The notes under the pieces: model-generated | Told to the model about the DNA's origin: nothing | Seen by the model: the letters and a program-made list of their open reading frames with translations, nothing else | Databases searched by the model: none | Shown: piece after piece, positions 26,699 through 36,996 of the stretch | How the letters are laid out: each line of letters begins with the position of its first letter | Position numbering within the stretch: the stretch's first letter is position 1 | Program-made: the position numbers and the translations under genes | Assembly (NCBI GenBank): GCA_029263125.1 | Contig: JAJCYD010000005.1 | Coordinates: 39,720 to 103,719 of the forward strand | DNA: 64,000 nucleotides | DNA from: Solirubrobacteraceae bacterium | GTDB taxonomy: Bacteria; Actinomycetota; Thermoleophilia; Solirubrobacterales; Solirubrobacteraceae | Reading direction: 5' to 3'

Positions 26699-27550
26699 CT
26701 AGCTGCGGCGTATCGATCGCGCGCGACGGCGCGTGGCGCTGTCGGCGGCCGTGCCGCGCCGCAAGACGCTGTGCCCCGCCCCACCGGCTGCCGCGGCGAC
26801 GAGCGCAGCGGCGACCTTCAGGCGGCGATGCAGGCGATCGACGTGCAGCACTTCCCACCCGGCGTCGCGGGCGACGCGGGTGAGCGCGGTGTCGGGATTG
26901 ACGGCAACGGGATTGCCCACGGCTCGAAGCATCGGAAGGTCGGACTCGGAGTCCGAGTAGGCATACGACGCCGCGAGGTCGATCCCTTCCGCGGCGGCGA
27001 GCTCGCGCACCGCCTGGGCCTTGCCCTCGCGATAGGCGAACAGGCCGCCCTCGCGCCCGGTGTAGACGCCGTCGCGCACCTCCGAGCGCGAGCCGATCGC
27101 GCCGTCGAAGCCGAGGATGTAGGACAGCGCGCTGGCCATGTCCTGCGAGGCCGCGGTGCAGATGAAGATCGGCCTGCCGGCATCCTGATGCTCGTAGGCG
27201 AGCTCGAGCATCTGCGGGTACAAGCGCGGCAGCACGCCGGCGAGCACGGTCGGCGCCAGGCGGCGCATCTCGCGCACCTCCCGGCCCTCGACGTAGGCGC
27301 CCATCCGCGCGCGCACCTTCGCGGTGGCGGCGTCGGTCGAGCCGAACAGGCGAAAGCGCAGCGCGGCCCACGTGTCGCGTGCCAGCCGGCCGCGGGTGAC
27401 GATCCCGTGGCGGTAGGCCGCCCGCACGAAGTGCAGGCCGGAGGATCCGGCCATCAGCGTGCGATCGAGATCGAAGAACGCGCCGCCGCGCAGCGCCGCG
27501 GCGGGGTCACCGGCGAGCGCTCTGTCGGAATGCTCGTCGATCGTGCTCAG
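26699..27550 (-). CDS. HAD-superfamily (SerB-like, subfamily IB) phosphatase with apparent CTG start
   Basis: The ORF track begins at an ATG (27454) that would exclude the catalytic DxD motif. Reading upstream in frame gives [15 protein letters not shown], the HAD motif I, and there is no ATG, GTG or TTG before the in-frame stop. A CTG at 27550 is preceded by GGAGG with 6-nt spacing, so I take it as the start (283 residues). Motif II is [11 protein letters not shown] and the late motif is [15 protein letters not shown]-terminal basic/hydrophobic tail may touch membrane. Subfamily IB members include phosphoserine and lysophosphatidic-acid phosphatases; the substrate is unknown. Confidence 0.85.
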   Translation of the reverse strand: MSTIDEHSDRALAGDPAAALRGGAFFDLDRTLMAGSSGLHFVRAAYRHGIVTRGRLARDTWAALRFRLFGSTDAATAKVRARMGAYVEGREVREMRRLAPTVLAGVLPRLYPQMLELAYEHQDAGRPIFICTAASQDMASALSYILGFDGAIGSRSEVRDGVYTGREGGLFAYREGKAQAVRELAAAEGIDLAASYAYSDSESDLPMLRAVGNPVAVNPDTALTRVARDAGWEVLHVDRLHRRLKVAAALVAAAAGGAGHSVLRRGTAADSATRRRARSIRRS

Positions 27551-27566
27551 GGTGCGCCTCCGACGA

Positions 27567-28748
<1,182 letters not shown>

Positions 28749-28818
28749 GGCGCAGCCTCTCCGGATCGGTTCGCTCTCAGGGGGCAAGGCAGTGTATTGA
28801 CGCTAGGTTTCTCGGCAC

Positions 28819-30255
28819 ATGGTCATTGAATCCACCACCGCGCTTCCAGCGGACTCAGACGCCGACACCGCGGTGCTCGGAATCCTCGATGGCGAGGGCA
28901 TCGCCCACGATGTCGACGGCATCCTGCAGGGGCTCGTCGACGCCGGCGAGGCGAAGGCCAAGCACCGCCACCTGGCGGTCGCGCATGCCGGCGCAAAGCG
29001 CTGGATCCTCGTCGGCCTCGGCTCCCGAGAGCAGCTCGACGGCGAGCTCATGCGCGTTGCCGCGGCGACGGCGCTCGAGCGCGCGCGCGAGCTCGGCGCC
29101 CGCCGGCTGTGCTGGGAGGTGCCGCACAAGGTCGATCCCGAGATCGCCGCGGCGATCGTCGAGGGGACGATGCTGCGCGCCTACCGCTTCGACCGCTTCA
29201 AGGCCGCGCCCGAGGACGAGCCCACCGACGTCGACGCGTTGATCGTGTCCGCCCACGGCGACCTGTCCGGCGTCGTCGAGCAGGCGAGCATCGTCGCGAC
29301 CGCGGTCAACTGGGCGCGCGACCTGCAGAACACGCCCGCCAACGAGATGGCGCCGCGCCACCTCGCCGACGCCGCCCACGAGCTCGCCGAGCTCGATGGC
29401 GTGAGCGTCGAGGTCGACGGCCGGGACGCGATCGTGGAGCGCGGGATGGGCGCGTTCGCGGCCGTCGCGCAGGGCTCCGACGAGGAGCCGGCGCTGATCA
29501 CCGTGCGCTACGAGGGCGTGGACGCCGCCGGCCCGGTGCTCGGGCTCGTCGGCAAGGCCGTCACGTTTGACACCGGCGGGATCTCGATCAAGGGCGCCAA
29601 CAAGATGTCGGACATGAAGTTCGACATGTCCGGCGGCGCGGCTGTGCTCGCCGCGGTCGAGGCGATCGCCCGGCTGGCGCTGCCGATCCGGGTGCTCGCC
29701 GTCGTCGGCGCCACCGAGAACATGCCCTCCGGCCGCGCGATGCGCCCCGGCGACGTCGTCAGCGCGGCCAACGGGATCACGATCGAGATCATCAACACCG
29801 ACGCCGAGGGCCGGCTCGTGCTGGCCGACTGCCTCGCGCACGCGGTGTCCGAGGGGGCGGAGCGGCTCGTGGACATCGCGACGCTCACCGGCGCGATCAT
29901 CACCGCGCTGGGCAACACGCATGCGGGCGTCGTCGGCGACGACGACGACTGGGTGGCGCAGGTCAGCGCAGCGGGCAGCTCCAGCGGCGAGCTCGTCTGG
30001 CGGCTACCCCTGCACGCCGACTACGCCAAGGCCCTGGAGTCCGAGACCGCCGACCTCATGAACGTCAACGAGACGCGCAAGGCGGGCTCGATCGTCGCCG
30101 CGCAGTTCCTTCAGCGCTTCACCGGCGGCGTGCCGTGGGCGCACCTGGACATCGCCGGCACGGCCTGGGGCGCCGGCAAGCCCTACACGCCGAAGGGCGG
30201 CAGCGGCTTCGGGGTGCGGCTCATGGTAGCGCTGGCGCGCTCGATCAACGCCTGA
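28819..30255 (+). CDS. pepA: Leucyl aminopeptidase (M17, PepA)
   Basis: A 478-residue M17 peptidase with two domains. The C-terminal catalytic domain has GKAVTFDTGGISIKG, the metal-ligand stretch MKFDMSGGAAVL, ENMPSGRAMRPGDV and the signature NTDAEGRLVLADCL, with the bicarbonate/zinc-site Arg and Asp residues present. It removes N-terminal residues from peptides, as a probable hexamer in the cytosol. TAGGTT lies 9 nt before the ATG, so the mRNA may be leaderless. Divergent from the thiolase gene. Confidence 0.95.
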   Translation: MVIESTTALPADSDADTAVLGILDGEGIAHDVDGILQGLVDAGEAKAKHRHLAVAHAGAKRWILVGLGSREQLDGELMRVAAATALERARELGARRLCWEVPHKVDPEIAAAIVEGTMLRAYRFDRFKAAPEDEPTDVDALIVSAHGDLSGVVEQASIVATAVNWARDLQNTPANEMAPRHLADAAHELAELDGVSVEVDGRDAIVERGMGAFAAVAQGSDEEPALITVRYEGVDAAGPVLGLVGKAVTFDTGGISIKGANKMSDMKFDMSGGAAVLAAVEAIARLALPIRVLAVVGATENMPSGRAMRPGDVVSAANGITIEIINTDAEGRLVLADCLAHAVSEGAERLVDIATLTGAIITALGNTHAGVVGDDDDWVAQVSAAGSSSGELVWRLPLHADYAKALESETADLMNVNETRKAGSIVAAQFLQRFTGGVPWAHLDIAGTAWGAGKPYTPKGGSGFGVRLMVALARSINA

Positions 30256-31126
30256 CCGTGTCCTTGAACGCACGATCGCGATAGGTGTAGCCGCGCAGCA
30301 CCCAGCCGTAGAGCGTCTGCCCGGTCGTCCGCACCTGGGCGTAGTCGAAGCGCACGCTGCCGTTGCGACGACCGCGCGCGTCGAAGGACGCCAGCGTGAC
30401 CCCGGGGACGGCGCAGAGCCTGACGCGCCGCCCCTGAGCGAGGACCGCCTCGACGATCCCTCCGCCGGGCAGCACGCCCGTGCGGGTGCGCGGCAGGTTC
30501 CACAGCATGTAGGTGCTGCTGCGCTGCCCGAAGCGCTTTCCGGGATTGCCGTAGTTCGACCAGCGCGCCCCGGAGATCGACCTGCCGGGCAGGTCGCGAG
30601 GCTGCTTGTAGAACATCCGATCGAGCTCGCGGCCGACCGCCGCCGGATACACCCGCACCGCGCGCTCGCACGGGCTCACCGGGGTTCCGTTGCCGTTGGC
30701 GAGCTGCGGTGCGAGCGCCACCGGCGCGAGGTCTGATGCCAGCACGTGCGCGGTCGGCTGGCGCGCGCAGCGGCTTGCGCGGCGCGGTCGGTCACAGCCG
30801 CCGCGACGCACGAAGGTGTCCTTGCCCTCGACGGTGAACGACCGGATGCGCAGGATCCGCAGCTTGTCGTGAAGGCAGCGCGGCTCACGACCGGGCGTGA
30901 CCCGGAAGCCGAGCGCGCGCCCCCGGATGTCGACCGCGCGGAGGGTCGGGCGCAGCGCCCGCGCGCACGTGCTCACGCGCCCGGACATCGTGTGGTTCGG
31001 CGCGATCTGCCGGGCCTGTCGCGGCGCCGCCTGTGCGCTGAGGCAGCCGCCGAGCAGCAGCGGCGCGAGCAGCAGCGCGAGCACGGGCCGCGGCGGGCCG
31101 GGAGAAGGCTGCGAGCGCTGGGCCAC
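30245..31126 (-). CDS. Putative lipoprotein of unknown function
   Basis: 293 residues from a GTG. The signal sequence VLALLLAPLLLGGCLSAQA ends in a lipobox (LGGC). The mature part is rich in Arg and paired Cys, with motifs RGRALGFRVTPGREPRC, WSNYGNPGKRFGQRSSTYMLWNLPR and TTGQTLYGWVLRGYTYRD. The last resembles an SH3-like strand but I cannot assign a family. It overlaps the pepA stop by 11 nt, convergently. Confidence 0.7.
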   Translation of the reverse strand: MAQRSQPSPGPPRPVLALLLAPLLLGGCLSAQAAPRQARQIAPNHTMSGRVSTCARALRPTLRAVDIRGRALGFRVTPGREPRCLHDKLRILRIRSFTVEGKDTFVRRGGCDRPRRASRCARQPTAHVLASDLAPVALAPQLANGNGTPVSPCERAVRVYPAAVGRELDRMFYKQPRDLPGRSISGARWSNYGNPGKRFGQRSSTYMLWNLPRTRTGVLPGGGIVEAVLAQGRRVRLCAVPGVTLASFDARGRRNGSVRFDYAQVRTTGQTLYGWVLRGYTYRDRAFKDTVRR

Positions 31127-31214
31127 GGCGGCAAGGATGCCACGAGCGCAAACTCTCAGGAAACGCTTACACGCCCCTCACGCGGCGCTCACCGACGTGC
31201 CCGACTCTGCCGCC

Positions 31215-31544
31215 ATGACCCAGGCCACCGATCCAAGGGAGCGCGCCGCCGCGGCGCGCCTGGCCCGCTCCGAGCAGATCTACGCGCTGCGCATGCGCGT
31301 CGTCGCGATCGCCGTCGGGCTGTTCCTGGCGCTGTGGGCGGGCATCTTCGTGCAGCTCATCAGCGGTCGCGACCCCGCGCTCGCCAACGCGGCCGCGACC
31401 GTCTCGTCGCAGTCCACCGGTCAGCAGATCGCGACCGACAAGCAGGGCGGCATCGACGACGCCTGGCCGGCCGGCGACGAGGCGTCCGACGAGGGATCGC
31501 TCTCCTCCTCCGCGCCGCCGGCCGTGAGCACGAGGCAGTCGTGA
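31215..31544 (+). CDS. Small single-pass membrane protein, first gene of ApbE operon
   Basis: 109 residues from the ATG at 31215. A basic N-terminus (RERAAAARLARSEQIYALRMR) precedes one membrane helix (VVAIAVGLFLALWAGIFVQLI) and a Ser/Asp-rich extracellular tail. Its TGA overlaps the apbE GTG (GTGA). It has no FMN-attachment motif and no Cys. A scaffold or partner role in the following flavin/heme system is inference from position only. Confidence 0.7.
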   Translation: MTQATDPRERAAAARLARSEQIYALRMRVVAIAVGLFLALWAGIFVQLISGRDPALANAAATVSSQSTGQQIATDKQGGIDDAWPAGDEASDEGSLSSSAPPAVSTRQS

Positions 31545-32491
31545 GCCCAGGCGGCGAGTGCGTGCGGCGCTTCGACTGCTTCGGCGCCCGCGTGGAGGTG
31601 CGCGTCGCCGGACGTTCGGCAGCTGCGGTCACGCCGCAGCTTGCCGGCGCTCTCGCGCAGGCGAAGCTGCTGACGCTGCACGCGCGGCTGTCGCGCTTCA
31701 CACCCGACAGCGAGCTGTCGCGATGCAACGCCGATCCCCGCGTCACCATCGACGCGGGAAGGCTGATGCGCCGGCTCGCGCGAGCGGTCGTGGACGCCGC
31801 CGAGCGCAGCGGCGGGCTCGTCGACGCCACGCTCCTCGACGAGCTCGAGCGTGCCGGATACGGCGCCTCGCGCGCCGACGTCGCGGGCCTGCCCGCCGGC
31901 GAGTTGCAGCGCCACCGACGATCGGCACGCCCGGCCGGGCCGCATCCCGATCGGCGGTGGCGGCGCATCGTCGTCGACGACGCGGCCGGCACGATCACGC
32001 GCCCGCCGGGCCTGCGCATCGACAGCGGCGGCCTGGGCAAGGGCCTCGCCGCCGACATCGTCGCCGCGGCGCTCGCCGATCACCCGCGCTTCGCGGTCGA
32101 CTGCGCCGGCGACGTGCGCATCGGCGGCAGCGACGGGGCGCCCCGCGCGGTGCTCGTCGAGGATCCCTTCGGCGCGGCGCCGGTCTGCGAGCTGCGCGTG
32201 GCCCGCGGCGCCGTCGCGACGAGCGGCATCGCGCGGCGCAGCTGGCGCGATCGGACCGGCGCCGCAATGCACCACCTGCTCGATCCCGCGACCGGGCGGC
32301 CCGCCTGGACCGGCGTCGTCCAGGCGACCGCCCTGGCGCCGACCGCGCTGGAGGCCGAAACGCTGGCCAAGGCCGCGCTGCTCGCCGGGCCGCGCCGCGG
32401 ACGCGAGCTGCTGGCGCACGGCGGGGTGCTCGTGCTCGACGACGGCGCCGTCAAGGTCGTGGACGGCGCGACGGCGCTGCTGGCGGCGTGA
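31541..32491 (+). CDS. apbE: FAD:protein FMN transferase (ApbE family)
   Basis: A GTG start at 31541 gives 316 residues; the ORF-track start 795 nt upstream is antisense to another gene. FDCFGARVEVRVAG, FTPDSELSRCN, RIDSGGLGKGLAADIVA and GAMHHLLDPATGRPAW are the substrate and Mg-FAD motifs of ApbE. The enzyme covalently attaches FMN to Thr/Ser of exported or membrane flavoproteins. The neighbour downstream is a ferric-reductase-like membrane protein. No FMN-binding target with the usual attachment motif is seen in this window. There is no clear signal peptide, so it may act inside. Confidence 0.88.
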   Translation: MSPGGECVRRFDCFGARVEVRVAGRSAAAVTPQLAGALAQAKLLTLHARLSRFTPDSELSRCNADPRVTIDAGRLMRRLARAVVDAAERSGGLVDATLLDELERAGYGASRADVAGLPAGELQRHRRSARPAGPHPDRRWRRIVVDDAAGTITRPPGLRIDSGGLGKGLAADIVAAALADHPRFAVDCAGDVRIGGSDGAPRAVLVEDPFGAAPVCELRVARGAVATSGIARRSWRDRTGAAMHHLLDPATGRPAWTGVVQATALAPTALEAETLAKAALLAGPRRGRELLAHGGVLVLDDGAVKVVDGATALLAA

Positions 32492-33084
32492 CCGACCCCG
32501 GCACGCACCTGTTCTGGATCACCAGCCGCGCGGCCGGCATCAGCGCGCTCGTGCTCGCGAGCGCCGCCGTCGCCGCGGGCTTGGCGATCGGCACGAAGCG
32601 CGTTCGCGGCACACGCGTACGCACGCTGCACGAAACGCTCTCGCTGGCCACGCTCGCGGCGCTGGCGCTGCACGGCCTGGCGCTGCTCGGCGACGGCTGG
32701 CTGCACCCCGGCCTTGCCGGGATCGTGGTGCCGTTCGCCGGCTCCTACCGCCCGTTGTGGACGGGCCTGGGCGTCATCGGCGGCTACGGCCTGGCGGCGC
32801 TGTCGCTGTCCTATTACGCCCGCGGGCGCATCGGCGTCGCGCGCTGGCGGGTGCTGCACCGCTTCGTCGCGCTGTTCTGGCTGCTCGGCGCCGGCCACGC
32901 GCTCGGATCTGGCACGGATGCCGCCGAGCCGTGGTTTCTCGTGCTGACCGGCGCGGTGGTCCTTCCGCCGCTGGCCATGCTCGCGGTCCGCTGGAGCGTG
33001 CGCCTGAGGTCCGGCGACCCGGATCGTCCCGCACCCCGGGCCCCGGCGTCCGAGCCGGCGCGCACCCACGTTGGACTGTGGTGA
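32488..33084 (+). CDS. Ferric reductase-like transmembrane protein (heme-binding, MsrQ/YedZ-like)
   Basis: 198 residues from a GTG overlapping the apbE stop (GTGA). Six hydrophobic segments include WITSRAAGISALVLASAAVAAG, ALALHGLALLGDGWLHPG and RWRVLHRFVALFWLLGAGHALG. His residues in helices (TLHETLSLATLAALALHG, VLHRF, GAGHALG) match the heme-b ligand pattern of the ferric reductase-like domain. It probably moves electrons across the membrane, here paired with an FMN transferase. Confidence 0.85.
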   Translation: MTDPGTHLFWITSRAAGISALVLASAAVAAGLAIGTKRVRGTRVRTLHETLSLATLAALALHGLALLGDGWLHPGLAGIVVPFAGSYRPLWTGLGVIGGYGLAALSLSYYARGRIGVARWRVLHRFVALFWLLGAGHALGSGTDAAEPWFLVLTGAVVLPPLAMLAVRWSVRLRSGDPDRPAPRAPASEPARTHVGLW

Positions 33085-33100
33085 GGGTGGCCACTAGATT
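33071..33100 (+). promoter_or_regulatory. Promoter of the metallophosphoesterase gene (leaderless)
   Basis: TTGGAC (33071-33076) and TAGATT (33095-33100) are spaced by 18 nt, and the GTG start follows 8 nt later, so transcription should begin at or just before the start codon. It lies partly inside the end of the upstream membrane-protein gene. Confidence 0.6.
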
Positions 33101-33108
33101 GCGCTGTC

Positions 33109-34953
33109 GTGGCCTCCGAGCGCTTGAACGACAGCCTGCGCAGGCGCTCGGCCGCCGAGCTTCGCGAGGAGCGTGACGCGCTCGGCGGGTGGATCCGCCA
33201 GCCGGAGGTGCGCTGGCTGGATCCGGGCATCCTCGCCAGGGCCGGCGTCGAGGTCGCGGTGTCGGGCACGTTCGGCAAGTTCGCCGACAAGCGCGAGATC
33301 CAGACCGCCGAGCAGGGCCCGTTCGACTACTCCGCCCACGACGGCGAGCTGTGGATCGACTACCTGTCGGACACCGGCGACGGCTGGGCGGCGACCCAGA
33401 CGATGGCGTGGTTGCTGGCGCAACCGAGCCTGACGATCGAGGACCGCGTGCTGCCGCGCGGCAGGATGCTGCTGCTCGGCGGCGATCAGGTCTACCCCAC
33501 CGCCACGCCCGAGGCTTACGAGGACCGCTTCAAGGGACCCTTCGCCGCGGCACTGCCCCAGTCGGCCGCCGGCGAGGAGCCCGACCTCTTCGCGCTGCCG
33601 GGCAACCACGACTGGTACGACGGGCTGGTCAGCTTCCTGCGCCTGTTCTGCTCGAAGAACTGGATCGGCGGCTGGCGCACGAGCCAGCGGCGCAGCTACT
33701 TCGCGCTGAAGCTGCCTGGCGACTGGTGGGTCTTCGCGATCGACATCCAGCTGGACACCTACATCGACGAGGTCCAGCTGGAGTACTTCGCCAGCCAGAG
33801 CATCGGCCCCGGCGACAAGGTCGTGCTGCTGACGGCCAAGCCGAGCTGGGTCGCGGCCGTCGACGGGCGCGTCGAGCCCTCGACGTGGCGCTTCTTGAAC
33901 TTCTTCGAGGAGCGCATGGTGCGCGACACGGGCGCCCGGCTCGTGGCGACGATCACCGGAGACCGCCACCACTATGCGCGCTACGAGCCCGACGGCGAGG
34001 GTCCCGATGTCGGACCGACGCGGATCACCGCGGGCGGCGGCGGCGCCTACCTCTCAGCGACCCACACGCTGGAGCCCGAGCTGCTGCTCAAGCCCCTGCC
34101 CCGCAAGACCGCCGCCGACCGCTACGAGGAACGTGAGCCCGTCGTCAACCGCCTCGCGCAGATCTATCCGGCCGCCAAGGACTCGCGGCGGTGCAGCAAC
34201 GGCATTCTCAAGCTCGCCCTGCTGAACCCGGGATTCGGCACGCTCATGGGCGTCGTCTACGCGCTCGTCGGCGCCGGTCTGCTCAGCGGGGCGGAGTCCG
34301 GGGTCGCCGGCCCCGTCGCGCTGGAGGGATCGACGGCGTACGCCCCGATCAGCGTGTACGAGGCCGTCGGCCAGCAGGGCTACCTCGACTTCGTCTCCAC
34401 GTCCTTCAGCGCGCTGACGGTCGTGCTCGCGCTCGTGATCTTCGGCGGCCTGTTCGGCGGCCTGGACCTCAAGCAGAGCACCCCCGCGCGCGCCATCGTC
34501 GCGTTCCTGCACACGCTCGTGCACCTGCTCGGCGCAAGCCTCGTGATCTGGCTCGCCGTCCGGCTCGTGCCCGACGTCTGGGATGCGAAGCTCGCGCTGT
34601 GGGTTGCCGGCCTGGCGGTCGCGTTCGTCGTCGGGCGGTTCTTCGGCACGACGGTGTTCGCGCTGGTGCTCTGGCTCGTGCATCGGATCCGCGATCGCAA
34701 GGCCCAGAACGCCGCCAACGAGGTCTTCACCGGCCAGTCGATCGTCGACTACAAGAACCTCCTGCGCATCTGCCTCGATCGCGGCGGCGCGCTGACGATC
34801 CACCCGCTCGGCGTCGACAGGATCTGCCGAGACTGGGACCTCACCGAGCGCGCTCCATCGCCGCGCTTCGAGCCGCGCGACGCCAAGCGGCCGCAGGTCC
34901 ACGCGATCGAGCGCCCGCTGCGCTTCGACGCCGACGGCAACCGCGTCACGTAG
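33109..34953 (+). CDS. Membrane-associated calcineurin-like metallophosphoesterase
   Basis: 614 residues from a GTG. The N-terminal catalytic half carries metallophosphoesterase motifs: LLLGGDQVYPT (GDxxY type), ALPGNHDWYDG (GNHD), and TGDRHHYARYE (GDxHH). The opening motif appears altered (VSGTFGKFADKREI). The C-terminal half has about four membrane helices (TLMGVVYALVGAGLL; LTVVLALVIFGGLFGG; VIWLAVRLVPDVWDAK; LAVAFVVGRFFGTTVFALVLWLV) and a cytosolic tail. Such fusions are conserved in Actinobacteria. The substrate, possibly a nucleotide or phospholipid, is unknown. Confidence 0.85.
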   Translation: MASERLNDSLRRRSAAELREERDALGGWIRQPEVRWLDPGILARAGVEVAVSGTFGKFADKREIQTAEQGPFDYSAHDGELWIDYLSDTGDGWAATQTMAWLLAQPSLTIEDRVLPRGRMLLLGGDQVYPTATPEAYEDRFKGPFAAALPQSAAGEEPDLFALPGNHDWYDGLVSFLRLFCSKNWIGGWRTSQRRSYFALKLPGDWWVFAIDIQLDTYIDEVQLEYFASQSIGPGDKVVLLTAKPSWVAAVDGRVEPSTWRFLNFFEERMVRDTGARLVATITGDRHHYARYEPDGEGPDVGPTRITAGGGGAYLSATHTLEPELLLKPLPRKTAADRYEEREPVVNRLAQIYPAAKDSRRCSNGILKLALLNPGFGTLMGVVYALVGAGLLSGAESGVAGPVALEGSTAYAPISVYEAVGQQGYLDFVSTSFSALTVVLALVIFGGLFGGLDLKQSTPARAIVAFLHTLVHLLGASLVIWLAVRLVPDVWDAKLALWVAGLAVAFVVGRFFGTTVFALVLWLVHRIRDRKAQNAANEVFTGQSIVDYKNLLRICLDRGGALTIHPLGVDRICRDWDLTERAPSPRFEPRDAKRPQVHAIERPLRFDADGNRVT

Positions 34954-35524
34954 GGGGCGCGCCGGGCACGCAGCGCGCGGCGGCGGCGACCTCCGCGCGT
35001 CGCCTGCTCGCATCGTCGATGTAGGCCGCGAAGGCGACCTTCTCGGGGTCGGCCACGACCGCTTCGACGCCGGGGTCAAGCTGACCCTCCGACAGGACGT
35101 AGAAGATCCGCCAGCCGTCGCCGGTCACCGTGACCGCACCCGCGCGCGCGACGCCGGGGCCGCCCGCGTAGGAGGCCGCGAAGCGCAGGTCCGCGCCATC
35201 GTCCGCGAGCGTGGCGCCCGCCAGCAGCAGGCACGAGACGTACTCCGTGGCGGGCTTGGGCGCCCCCTTCAGCGCGACGCCGCAGAACAGGCTGCTGCGG
35301 AACTGGTAGGTCTTGCGGCTGTCGGAGGGGCACTCGTCGGCGGAATCGACCTCGCGGACGAGCTTGAAGACGGCGGCCGCGCCGCCGCATTCGACGAGCT
35401 CGCTGCGCGCGTCGACGCACCTGCCCGTCTTGGGGTCAGGCCCGGCGAAGAGGATCCGGAAGACGAGCACGGCGGTGACCGCGACGATCACGACGACGAG
35501 CCCGCCACGCAACGCGGGGTTCAC
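34946..35524 (-). CDS. Single-pass membrane-anchored hypothetical protein
   Basis: 192 residues from a GTG. An uncleaved N-terminal helix (GLVVVIVAVTAVLVFRILFAG) is followed by an exported domain with spaced cysteines (GRCVDARSELVECGG, ADECPSDS, LFCGVAL, VSCLLLAG) likely in disulfides. No family recognised. The end overlaps the metallophosphoesterase stop by 8 nt on the opposite strand. Confidence 0.75.
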   Translation of the reverse strand: MNPALRGGLVVVIVAVTAVLVFRILFAGPDPKTGRCVDARSELVECGGAAAVFKLVREVDSADECPSDSRKTYQFRSSLFCGVALKGAPKPATEYVSCLLLAGATLADDGADLRFAASYAGGPGVARAGAVTVTGDGWRIFYVLSEGQLDPGVEAVVADPEKVAFAAYIDDASRRRAEVAAAARCVPGAPPT

Positions 35525-35571
35525 CCGCCGTAGCCTGCCACAGGGGGGTCTTCGCCGGCCGAGGCGCGATC

Positions 35572-36951
35572 ATGCGGGTCATGCGTCGCGCCGCGGCCAT
35601 CTGGATCGTGCTGTTCGCGGCGTATGCCGCGACGATCGGCCTGGATGCGTTCGGGTCCTCGCGGTTCGGCGGCGACGAGCCCCACTACCTCCTGACCGCC
35701 GAGTCGATCGTCTCAGACCACGATCTGGACCTGCGCGACGAGTACGCGGTGCGCGCGTACGCCGACTGGTATCCGTACGTGCTCGAGCGCCACGGGCGTC
35801 TGACCAACGGGCAGGCCAACGAGCCGCACGGCGTCGGCTTCCCGCTGCTGATCGCGCCCGCCTATGCGCTCGGGGGGCCGCTCGCCGTCCAGCTGCTGAT
35901 GGCGGCGATCGCGGCGCTGGCCTTCGCGCTCGGGCATGCGCTCGCTCGCCGCGTCGTGCCCGAGCCGTGGGCGACCGCGGCGGCGCTCGCGTGCGGGCTC
36001 TCGCCGCCGGCCCTTGCGTACTCGACGGCGATCGGGCCGGAGCTTGCGGCCGGTGCGCTGCTCGCATTCGCCGCGGTGCTCGCGCTGCGCATCCGTGACC
36101 TGCCGCGAATCCGCTGGGTCGTCGGCGCGGCGATCGCGCTCGCGGCACTGCCGTGGCTGGGGCTGTCCTTCGCGCTCGCGGGCGCGGTCGTCGCGCTGAC
36201 GATGGTGCGCTGGCTGCGCCGCCGCGCGCGCGGCTTCGCGGTCCTCGTGACGCTCGAGGTGCTGCTGTTCTCCGCGGTCATGTTCGTGACGATCAACGAC
36301 CAGCTCTTCGGCGGCTTCACGCCGACGGCGGCCGACGTCGCGGGGCGGGGCCTGGACGACCTGTCGGTCGCCGACATCGCCGATCGCGCGCCGCGGCTGG
36401 TCGGGCTGTGGCTGGATCGCTCCTACGGGCTGCTGCGCTGGGCGCCGGTGCTGGCGCTGGCGGTCTTCGCGCTGTGGCTGCTGTGGCGCTCACGCCGCGA
36501 CCACCTGTCGCGACTGCTGCTCGAGCGGCGCGACGTCGAGGTCGCCGCCGGGTTGTGTGCGCTGATCGGTGGCGCGCAGGTCTTCGTCGCGGCCTTCGTC
36601 GCGCCGACGATGTTCGGGTTCTGGTTCCCCGGGCGCTACCTCATCCCGGCGCTGCCGCTCGCCGTTGCCCTCGTTGCGTGGGGGCTGCGCCACGCCCCGC
36701 GCACCGGCGCCGTGCTCGTGGCCGTCACCGCCGTGACGAGCGTGTGGTGGTATGCGGAACTGCGGATCGGCGGCGGGGCGATCATCGGCCCGTCATCGCG
36801 CGCGCCGCTGGGGCCACTGGACGGGGCGCTGCCGCTGTTCGGCGCCGGGTCGGCCGGCGCGGTCGTGACGTTGGCGCTCGCGGGCGCCGCGCTGGCCTGC
36901 CTGCTCGCCTTCGAATGGCGTGCGTGGCGGGCCCGTCTGCCGGGCGTGTGA
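35572..36951 (+). CDS. Glycosyltransferase-like polytopic membrane protein (GT-C fold type)
   Basis: 459 residues with about ten hydrophobic helices. The first extracytoplasmic loop has FGGDEPHYLLTAESIVSDHDLDL, with the Asp-Glu/His pattern of GT-C mannosyl/arabinosyltransferases that use polyprenyl-phosphate sugars. A later loop carries WFPGRYLIPALPL, also frequent in this group. It probably glycosylates a surface component; donor and acceptor cannot be read. A TAGCCT box lies 36 nt upstream. Confidence 0.8.
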   Translation: MRVMRRAAAIWIVLFAAYAATIGLDAFGSSRFGGDEPHYLLTAESIVSDHDLDLRDEYAVRAYADWYPYVLERHGRLTNGQANEPHGVGFPLLIAPAYALGGPLAVQLLMAAIAALAFALGHALARRVVPEPWATAAALACGLSPPALAYSTAIGPELAAGALLAFAAVLALRIRDLPRIRWVVGAAIALAALPWLGLSFALAGAVVALTMVRWLRRRARGFAVLVTLEVLLFSAVMFVTINDQLFGGFTPTAADVAGRGLDDLSVADIADRAPRLVGLWLDRSYGLLRWAPVLALAVFALWLLWRSRRDHLSRLLLERRDVEVAAGLCALIGGAQVFVAAFVAPTMFGFWFPGRYLIPALPLAVALVAWGLRHAPRTGAVLVAVTAVTSVWWYAELRIGGGAIIGPSSRAPLGPLDGALPLFGAGSAGAVVTLALAGAALACLLAFEWRAWRARLPGV

Positions 36952-36996
36952 CGAGCACCACAGTCGGCGAGCAACACGCTGCGCGATGATCCGGCG

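Noticed and set aside
28797-28802. TTGACG as a -35 of pepA
   Set aside because: No -10 lies at 16-18 nt downstream before the ATG. The TAGGTT box 9 nt before the start fits better without it.
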